Source: Bacteroidota bacterium
Lineage (GTDB): Bacteria; Bacteroidota; Bacteroidia; Chitinophagales; Chitinophagaceae
DNA: 11,570 nt
Direction of reading: 5' to 3'
Assembly: GCA_028877005.1 (NCBI GenBank)
Contig: JAGWPI010000240.1
Span: 1 to 11,570, forward strand
Both the position numbers and the translations under genes were made by a program. The stretch's first letter is position 1, and the number at the start of each line of letters is the position of its first letter. Positions 6,876-11,570 of this stretch are shown here, piece after piece. The notes under the pieces were generated by a model that saw only the letters and a list, made by a program, of their open reading frames with translations, did no database searches and had not been told where the DNA came from.

Positions 6876-6919
6876 AAAAATCAGTCTCACTAAAGTTAAT
6901 TATAATGAGACTGATTTTT
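6876..6919 (-). terminator. Hairpin between the fasciclin gene and the sensor kinase gene
   Basis: A perfect 14-bp inverted repeat: AAAAATCAGTCTCA (6876-6889) and TGAGACTGATTTTT (6906-6919), with a 16-nt loop. On the minus strand it ends in five T and sits just after the fasciclin stop, so it reads as that gene's terminator. The A-rich and T-rich ends make it look symmetric, so it could work in both directions. Because no separate kinase promoter is evident, it may be partial, letting some transcripts continue into the kinase operon. Confidence 0.85.
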
Positions 6920-6932
6920 TGTAAGAATTCAA

Positions 6933-7883
6933 TTAAGGTAATAAAACTCTGTCAATTACATGTACTACACCATTAGTAGCCATAATGTTGGTTGCAATAA
7001 TATTAGAAGCAACCGTATTGCTGTTTCCTTTAACTGTTGCACCACCAGTTAATGAAATGGTTAATTTTCCGGTGTTTAATGTAGTGGGTTGAGCACCTTG
7101 GGTTAAATCGGAAGAAAAAATTCTTCCGGCAATAACATGATAGGTTAATATGGAAGTTAAAGTAGCGGGGTCGGCATTATTTATGTCATTTACTGTAGCA
7201 AAACCTGCTGCTCTAAATGCTGCATTGGTAGGCGCAAACACAGTAAATGGTCCAGGACCTGATAGTACACTTGCCACATTTACCGCACCTTGGCTGGCTC
7301 TTAGAACTGCGGCCACTAAATAACTGAAACTAGTATCACTTTGTGCCACTTGAACAATGTTACCTACAGGTGGAATTAATACTCTTGCCAAAGCATGTAT
7401 TACTCCATTACTGGCCATAATATCAGCTTGAGTAACAGGGATACCATTTACAAAAACACCATTGGCATTTTTAGTTACAAAAACTGAATCGCCACTGGCA
7501 GTAATTACTTTTGCATTGGGACCTGCCGGTACATTAGCTGCCGGAATATTAGCAGGTATTGTGTGGTACAGTAATATCGTTTTTAGCTGATCGGCAGTTA
7601 AACTATTAATAACACTGGCTGTAATTCCACTTCCTGCAAAAGCGGTATCACTAGGTGCAAATACTGTAAATGGACCGGTTCCATTCAATGTAGTTGCCAA
7701 ACCAGCTTTAACTACAGCCGTTTTAAGTAAAGAAAAGTTAGTATTGTTAGATACTATAGTTGTAATGGTTTGCTGTGTAGGCATTGGATTAGAGGAACTT
7801 TTTTTACATGCAGTTCCTATAAATACAATACCCAAACAAAACATCATCCATACTAAAACATTTTTGGAGAGGATTTTTTTCAT
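6933..7883 (-). CDS. Lipoprotein with two fasciclin (FAS1) domains
   Basis: I choose the ATG at 7883 (316 residues), which begins Met-Lys-Lys; an ATG three codons earlier (7892) is possible. The signal peptide ends in lipobox IGTAC, lipidating Cys26, followed by KKSSSNP, typical of exported Bacteroidota lipoproteins. Two FAS1 domains follow. The first (about 38-172) has GPFTVFAPSDTAF and NGVIHALARVLIPP. The second (about 175-316) has GPFTVFAPTNAAF, YHVIAG and NGVVHVIDRVLLP. FAS1 domains are associated with adhesion and matrix contacts, and the bacterial ligands are mostly unknown. The two domains are diverged copies. The gene ends at a strong hairpin before the sensor kinase gene. A 400-bp region lies upstream with a 21-bp-spaced direct repeat beginning about 70 bp before the start, suggesting regulated expression. 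Confidence 0.93.
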   Translation of the reverse strand: MKKILSKNVLVWMMFCLGIVFIGTACKKSSSNPMPTQQTITTIVSNNTNFSLLKTAVVKAGLATTLNGTGPFTVFAPSDTAFAGSGITASVINSLTADQLKTILLYHTIPANIPAANVPAGPNAKVITASGDSVFVTKNANGVFVNGIPVTQADIMASNGVIHALARVLIPPVGNIVQVAQSDTSFSYLVAAVLRASQGAVNVASVLSGPGPFTVFAPTNAAFRAAGFATVNDINNADPATLTSILTYHVIAGRIFSSDLTQGAQPTTLNTGKLTISLTGGATVKGNSNTVASNIIATNIMATNGVVHVIDRVLLP

Positions 7884-7950
7884 AATTGTCATTTTTAGTT
7901 ACATTATCTAACAATAATGCCTGTTTTTGGTTAGCCAATAATAACCGAAT

Positions 7951-7985
7951 GGTTGTTTTTTTGTACTCAACCGTTGTTTTTTTTG
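7951..7985 (-). promoter_or_regulatory. Direct repeat with 21-bp period upstream of the fasciclin gene, possible LytTR binding site
   Basis: GGTTGTTTTTTTG (7951-7963) and CGTTGTTTTTTTTG (7972-7985) are near-identical, with their GTTG cores exactly 21 bp apart, two helical turns. The second core reads AACCGTTGT, close to the ACCGTT-type half-sites described for LytTR regulators such as AlgR. Known LytTR sites are two direct repeats about 21 bp apart, and a LytTR gene lies two genes downstream on the same strand. The runs of T weaken the argument because homopolymers align easily. Confidence 0.35.
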
Positions 7986-8229
7986 ATGAATTGTACGTGT
8001 TTGGTTCATAACTTTTATACTTAAAACAATACATAAAGTTTTGTAAGTACTGGTTTTATTGCCTTATAATTGTGCATGAAAGTTCAATAGTCAATACATT
8101 TTTTCATCCTTTTTAAGTAGTAATATCATCTACACAATAACCATCATTATCCTATAATATGTTTTGATTAATAGAAGTTTAATATCTGCTTAACCATTAC
8201 TCAATAAAGCGTATAGCATTAACAGACTG

Positions 8230-8282
8230 TTTAGAACTTCCCTTTTTAGTTTCTATTATTTTTTTTATATTCATGTTCTAAA
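8230..8282 (+). repeat. 8-bp inverted repeat just upstream of the 8294 gene
   Basis: TTTAGAAC (8230-8237) and GTTCTAAA (8275-8282) are exact inverted copies separated by 37 pyrimidine-rich bases, ending 11 bp before the start codon at 8294. It could be a 5'-UTR stem or operator-like element, or chance in AT-rich DNA. Confidence 0.3.
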
Positions 8283-8293
8283 AAAACACCAAT

Positions 8294-8698
8294 ATGATAC
8301 CGTTTAATGAGCTTAAAATAGGTGATTATGTAAAATGCACCTTTGAAGGAAAACAATGGGAAGGAGAAATAACTGACCTGAATCATGATGAAAAACAGGT
8401 TTGCGTATTAACCGAAGTGCAGGAATTTTGGTATGATCCACAAGCACTAGATCCATTACCATTGAATGATGAGCAACTACAAAAACTTTGTTTCAAAAAA
8501 GAAAAACTGCCCGATGGTTCAATAAAGTACAGTAAAGGGGCTTTTAGAATCTTAATACCTGCTGAAGGCGATTTTTCAGCTATTGATTTATGGTATAGGG
8601 AAGATAGAAGATACCACCCCAATGTGCACTATATTCATCAGTTACAAAACCATTATACAGATATGACTAAAATTCATTTAACCACCGATCCCATGTAA
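8294..8698 (+). CDS. Small cytoplasmic protein of unknown function (HQLQN-type Bacteroidota family)
   Basis: A 134-residue soluble protein without signal peptide or membrane helix. The N-terminal half looks like a small beta-barrel module: LKIGDYVKC (7-15), then alternating strands WEGEITDLN and KQVCVLTEVQEFWYDPQAL. The middle holds LDPLPLNDEQLQKLCFKKE, and the end carries VHYIHQLQNHYTDMT (about 111-125). This order of 'G-x-W/Y-V', 'PLPLTEE-L-k-GF' and 'YVHQLQNLYF' resembles a family of short uncharacterised Bacteroidota proteins, common in genomes and some prophages. That comparison is from memory. Here the last motif is degenerate (NHYTDM instead of NLYFAL), so it may be a divergent member. 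It is monocistronic, with a terminator 30 bp after its stop. No function can be given. Confidence 0.75.
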   Translation: MIPFNELKIGDYVKCTFEGKQWEGEITDLNHDEKQVCVLTEVQEFWYDPQALDPLPLNDEQLQKLCFKKEKLPDGSIKYSKGAFRILIPAEGDFSAIDLWYREDRRYHPNVHYIHQLQNHYTDMTKIHLTTDPM

Positions 8699-8727
8699 TG
8701 AACATACATATTCTTCCTTTCATCAAA

Positions 8728-8758
8728 AAGAAAGCAGTCTATTTGGACTGCTTTTTTT
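8728..8758 (+). terminator. Intrinsic terminator after the 8294 gene
   Basis: Nine-bp perfect stem AAAGCAGTC (8731-8739) and GACTGCTTT (8746-8754) with a 6-nt loop, followed by a T tract to 8758 and preceded by an A-rich stretch. It starts about 30 bp after the stop at 8698 and also separates that gene from the M14 peptidase gene. Confidence 0.9.
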
Positions 8759-8833
8759 CTTTGCCTATATTCACAACTTTAACTGCAAACAATACTTTAA
8801 TACTTTTATTGAAGATTATAAAAATTGAAATGT

Positions 8834-11329
8834 ATGAGAAAATGGATGATGTTATTAGCATGGATAGTATGCGTTGGTGAACTAATGGCGCAAAATACTA
8901 TTACAAGTCCTGATGCTTTTTTAGGCTATACTATTGGAAGCCGATTTACTCGTCATCACCAAATTATCGATTATTTTAAGTTGTTATCTAAGGAAAAGCC
9001 TGATTGGGTGTCTATTGTTCCTTATGGCACCACTAATGAAGGTAGAGAATTATTGGTTGCCATCATAACTAGCCCCAACAATCATAAGCAATTAGAAACT
9101 ATTAGAAAAAATAATTTAAGGTTAACCGGTTTACTTAAAGATAATGTTGCCGCAGAAACTAATAATGTACCACCTATAGTTTGGTTAAGTTATAATGTTC
9201 ATGGCAATGAAGCCGCTTCGAGCGAAGCTGCCATGCTTACCTTGTATACCTTGTTAAAACCTGATAATCAAGAAGCTCAGCAATGGTTGCAACATGAAGT
9301 AGTTATTATGGATCCTTGCATTAATCCGGATGGGCGTGACAGATATATTAACTGGTACAATAGTGTAGTGGGAGCACATATGAATGTAGATATACAATCG
9401 AGAGAGCATATGGAACCCTGGCCGGGTGGAAGAACCAATCATTATAACTTTGATTTAAATAGAGATTGGGCATGGCAAACACAAATTGAAACCCAACAAC
9501 GGCTAAAATTATACCAACAATGGATGCCCGAAGTACATGTTGACTATCACGAGCAAGGTTATAATGAACCTTATTATTTTGCACCTGCCGCAGAACCCTA
9601 TCATGAAGTAATTACCAAATGGCAAAGAGATTTTCAAGTAATGATTGGAAAAAACAATGCCGAATATTTTGATAAAAATGGATGGCTTTATTTTACGAAA
9701 GAACGGTTTGATTTATTTTATCCTTCCTATGGAGATACTTATCCCTTATATAATGGCGCCATTGGTATGACCTTTGAACAAGGGGGTATACGTGCCGGCC
9801 TTGGTGTAATTAATGATGATGGCGATACACTTACTTTGCATGATAGAGTGCTACACCATTTTACCACCGGTATTTCTACAGTTCAGGTAGCTGCTATACA
9901 ACACCAACAATTAGTTGATAATTTTAAAAAATATTACGACAATAACAATAATGCAGTTAATGCTGGCTACAAAACTTATGTTGTAAGCAGTAACGACATC
10001 AATAAAATTATTGCAGTTAAACAACTGCTAAATAACAATAAAATAGAATATGGTATTTTAGAAGGTAGTTTTAAAGGATATCATTATGCTACCAATGCAG
10101 TAGAAGAGGTGAAACTTCAAAAATACCAAATAGCTGTTAGCATGTATCAACCAAAAAGTAGTTTAGCCAGAGTATTATTTGAGCCAAAATCAATGCTTAC
10201 CGATAGTGCTACTTATGATATTACAGCATGGAGTATTCCTTATACTTATGGATTAGATGCTTATGCAATTAATGAGAAAGCTGTTTTAAAAGCATATTCT
10301 GAAAATGTTGTAGGTTCAAATATAGCTGTAAGTAACTATGGGTATATTATACCTTATCAATCATTTAACGCAGCAAAATTACTTGCTTATCTTATTGAAA
10401 ACAAAGTAAAAGTTAGAGTAACTGCCAGGCCAATAACTTATAATAATGTTACATATCCCGATGGAACTTTATTGGTTTTAAAAACCAGTAATGAAAACGT
10501 AAATTGGGTGTCGTTGCTACAGCAGGCTGCTGCTAAATTTAACATAGAACCAATACCAGTAAATACAGGCATGATGCAAAAAGGTCCCGATTTTGGAAGT
10601 CCTGATATTACAGTAATTCGTGCCCCCAAAGTAGCATTAATTACAGGTGAACAAAGTTCTGCAACTGATGCCGGTGAAGTTTGGAATTATTTTGATCAGG
10701 CATTACAGTATCCGCTCACATTAATCAATGCCTTAGATGTATATCGTTTAAACTTAAATCAATATAATGTAATTATTATACCCGATGGTTATTATAGGAT
10801 ATTTAATGATAAAAATGTAGCTGAAAAATTGAAAGACTTTGTAAAAGATGGCGGTAAATTAATTACCATTCAAAATGCTACTGCCACTATTGGAACTAAC
10901 CTATTTGGTTTGAAATTAAAAAATCAAAAAACTGATGATACAGTAACTTTAAATCAATTACCTGTTTATGATCAAAAGGATAGAGATCGCCTTAGTTTTT
11001 CAATACCTGGTAGTATATATAAAGTACAGCTAGATAATACCAATCCATTAGCTTATGGTTATGATAAAACTTATTACACTTTAAAGCAAAATTCTGATGT
11101 ATATGAACTTGTAGCGGATGGTTGGAATGTGGGAAATATTGACAACAATTGCTATGTTGCTGGTTTTGTTGGTAATAATTTAAAAGATAAAATAAAAAAC
11201 GGAGTATTGTTTGGTACACAATCTGTAGGGAAAGGTGTACATGTTTTTATGGCAGATGATCCTATTTTTAGAATGTTTTGGGAAAATGGTAAATTAATGC
11301 TAGCTAATGCCATTTTTATGGTAAATTAA
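8834..11329 (+). CDS. Secreted M14-family zinc carboxypeptidase
   Basis: Start set at the ATG 8834 (831 residues). A TTG three codons earlier is in frame but unnecessary, because the ATG directly opens a signal peptide (MRKW, hydrophobic core, cleavage near LMAQ, about residue 20). The peptidase domain (about 25-340) has the complete M14 site: zinc ligands His123 and Glu126 in NVHGNEA, the third ligand His239 in VDYHEQG, substrate-binding NPDGRDR (164-170) and FDLNRDW (206-212), and the general-base Glu315 in GMTFEQGG. It therefore looks active, probably removing C-terminal residues from external peptides in the periplasm or outside the cell. The rest (about 340-831) holds beta-rich segments and a region near 598-720 (KVALITGEQ, then YNVIIIPDGYY and DGGKLITIQN) resembling the glutamine-amidotransferase-like fold seen in large Bacteroidota M14 proteins, without a visible catalytic triad. 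No C-terminal sorting domain is apparent. Confidence 0.93.
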   Translation: MRKWMMLLAWIVCVGELMAQNTITSPDAFLGYTIGSRFTRHHQIIDYFKLLSKEKPDWVSIVPYGTTNEGRELLVAIITSPNNHKQLETIRKNNLRLTGLLKDNVAAETNNVPPIVWLSYNVHGNEAASSEAAMLTLYTLLKPDNQEAQQWLQHEVVIMDPCINPDGRDRYINWYNSVVGAHMNVDIQSREHMEPWPGGRTNHYNFDLNRDWAWQTQIETQQRLKLYQQWMPEVHVDYHEQGYNEPYYFAPAAEPYHEVITKWQRDFQVMIGKNNAEYFDKNGWLYFTKERFDLFYPSYGDTYPLYNGAIGMTFEQGGIRAGLGVINDDGDTLTLHDRVLHHFTTGISTVQVAAIQHQQLVDNFKKYYDNNNNAVNAGYKTYVVSSNDINKIIAVKQLLNNNKIEYGILEGSFKGYHYATNAVEEVKLQKYQIAVSMYQPKSSLARVLFEPKSMLTDSATYDITAWSIPYTYGLDAYAINEKAVLKAYSENVVGSNIAVSNYGYIIPYQSFNAAKLLAYLIENKVKVRVTARPITYNNVTYPDGTLLVLKTSNENVNWVSLLQQAAAKFNIEPIPVNTGMMQKGPDFGSPDITVIRAPKVALITGEQSSATDAGEVWNYFDQALQYPLTLINALDVYRLNLNQYNVIIIPDGYYRIFNDKNVAEKLKDFVKDGGKLITIQNATATIGTNLFGLKLKNQKTDDTVTLNQLPVYDQKDRDRLSFSIPGSIYKVQLDNTNPLAYGYDKTYYTLKQNSDVYELVADGWNVGNIDNNCYVAGFVGNNLKDKIKNGVLFGTQSVGKGVHVFMADDPIFRMFWENGKLMLANAIFMVN

Positions 11330-11426
11330 CAATCAATTTTATCTTTATTTACAAAATCTGTCTTAAAAAACGAAAAAGCATTTTAGACTAACTTATTCAA
11401 ATCATTTCACCCCTTATATTAAAAAT

Positions 11427-11462
11427 GAAGCTGCTGTTTTATAACTAAGAATCAGCAGCTTC
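11427..11462 (-). terminator. Hairpin, probable terminator of a minus-strand gene from the right
   Basis: A perfect 10-bp GC-containing inverted repeat, GAAGCTGCTG (11427-11436) and CAGCAGCTTC (11453-11462), with a 16-nt loop. Read on the minus strand it is followed by ATTTTTAATAT; on the plus strand no T tract follows. It thus fits best as a minus-strand terminator, about 26 bp after the stop of the partial frame at 11489. It may also help end the M14 transcript arriving from the left. Confidence 0.65.
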
Positions 11463-11488
11463 TGCTGTTAGTATGCTTCAACTTTTTT

Positions 11489-11569
11489 TCATTTTGCACT
11501 AACTTTTTTGGTAAATAATGTATTGTTATATAGGAGTTCTAACTGTTTTTTTGTAAGTTGGTAATAAAA
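11489..11569 (-). CDS. Probable C-terminal end of a minus-strand gene (cut by window edge)
   Basis: One minus-strand frame is open from the window edge for 26 codons to a TGA at 11489-11491. The residues, FYYQLTKKQLELLYNN and then TLFTKKVSAK, have the charged, helical look of a real protein C-terminus. A minus-strand terminator-like hairpin follows at the right distance. Other frames stop sooner. The fragment is too short to recognise a family, and an AT-rich 80-bp open frame can occur by chance. Confidence 0.38.
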   Translation of the reverse strand, partial: FYYQLTKKQLELLYNNTLFTKKVSAK

Positions 11570-11570
11570 A

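Larger units (their letters stand above)
7893..8293. other. 400-bp gene-poor divergent intergenic region
   Basis: No credible gene lies here. Short open frames exist on both strands (for example 20 codons on plus at 7949-8011) but have low-complexity composition. The left part holds the direct repeats listed separately, and the last 64 bp hold a long-range inverted repeat. The region must contain the promoters of the minus-strand fasciclin gene and the plus-strand gene at 8294, but I found no exact TAnnTTTG for either, only near matches such as TATTATTG (minus, in the fasciclin leader) and TATGTTTTG (plus, about 8158-8166). Confidence 0.6.

Noticed and set aside
6933..7883. Similar stretches within the FAS1 gene as a DNA repeat
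   Set aside because: These are the conserved motifs of two diverged FAS1 domains, not a recent duplication.
7949..8011. Twenty-codon plus-strand frame in the FAS1 upstream region
   Set aside because: Made almost entirely from the T-rich direct repeats; no promoter or conservation evidence.
7804..8034. Minus-strand open frame of 76 codons over the FAS1 start
   Set aside because: Out of frame with the FAS1 gene, low-complexity, and it runs over the signal-peptide coding region and leader.
8825..8833. TTG start for the M14 peptidase three codons upstream
   Set aside because: The ATG at 8834 gives a complete signal peptide; unlike the barrel gene, no alternative start is needed here.
8698..8880. 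Plus-strand frame of 60 codons between the 8294 gene and the M14 gene
   Set aside because: Its sequence contains the strong terminator at 8728-8758 and overlaps the M14 signal-peptide region in another frame.
11526..11570. Another minus-strand frame ending at 11526 as the incoming gene
   Set aside because: Only 14 codons are open, and it ends farther from the hairpin than the frame stopping at 11489.
1..11570. CRISPR array, tRNA/rRNA, insertion sequence, toxin-antitoxin or phage module
   Set aside because: No regularly spaced repeats, cloverleaf-like or rRNA sequence, transposase motifs or terminal inverted repeats were seen by eye on either strand.

Overview
The window looks like a piece of a Bacteroidota chromosome, most likely order Chitinophagales (the order is inference). 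The reasons are AT-rich DNA, start codons without Shine-Dalgarno sequences, signal peptides ending in -AQ, lipoproteins of the Bacteroidota type, a LytTR/His_kinase two-component pair, and two matches to the Bacteroidota -7 promoter box TAnnTTTG. It reads as housekeeping and envelope genes. I saw no mobile element, CRISPR array, tRNA or rRNA.

Layout. (1) Positions 1-2247, minus strand: a probable operon running TPR lipoprotein, rpe (ribulose-phosphate 3-epimerase), a DUF1003 membrane protein, and a MarC-family membrane protein cut by the window edge. (2) 2479-3007, plus: a small four-helix membrane protein of a Bacteroidota family often labelled 'cytochrome B', followed by a clear intrinsic terminator. 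(3) 3007-4343, plus: a leader region with a -7 box and an aromatic-rich 30-codon ORF, then hmgA (homogentisate 1,2-dioxygenase). No other tyrosine-degradation gene is in view. (4) 4347-6858, minus: a sensor kinase, a LytTR response regulator and a secreted, probably beta-barrel protein, packed as an operon. The barrel gene probably starts at a TTG that overlaps the regulator's stop. It meets hmgA tail to tail with 3 bp between stop codons, and hmgA's apparent terminator lies inside its coding sequence. (5) 6933-7883, minus: a lipoprotein with two fasciclin (FAS1) domains, separated from the kinase gene by a strong hairpin. (6) 7893-8293: a 400-bp gene-poor region holding a 21-bp-spaced direct repeat, a plausible LytTR binding site, and a long-range inverted repeat. 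(7) 8294-8758, plus: a small cytoplasmic protein of unknown function with a terminator. (8) 8834-11329, plus: a large secreted M14 zinc carboxypeptidase. (9) 11427-11569: a hairpin and the probable C-terminal end of a minus-strand gene entering from the right.

How the genes may work together. The most system-like part is 4347-7985: a membrane sensor, a LytTR regulator, a secreted barrel-like protein and a surface FAS1 lipoprotein, all on the minus strand, with a repeat of LytTR geometry upstream of the first gene. An envelope or adhesion regulon is a reasonable hypothesis, but no sequence evidence proves the regulatory link. Nothing here is clearly a novel defence or mobile system. The least understood genes are the barrel-like protein, the 8294 protein and the short ORF before hmgA.
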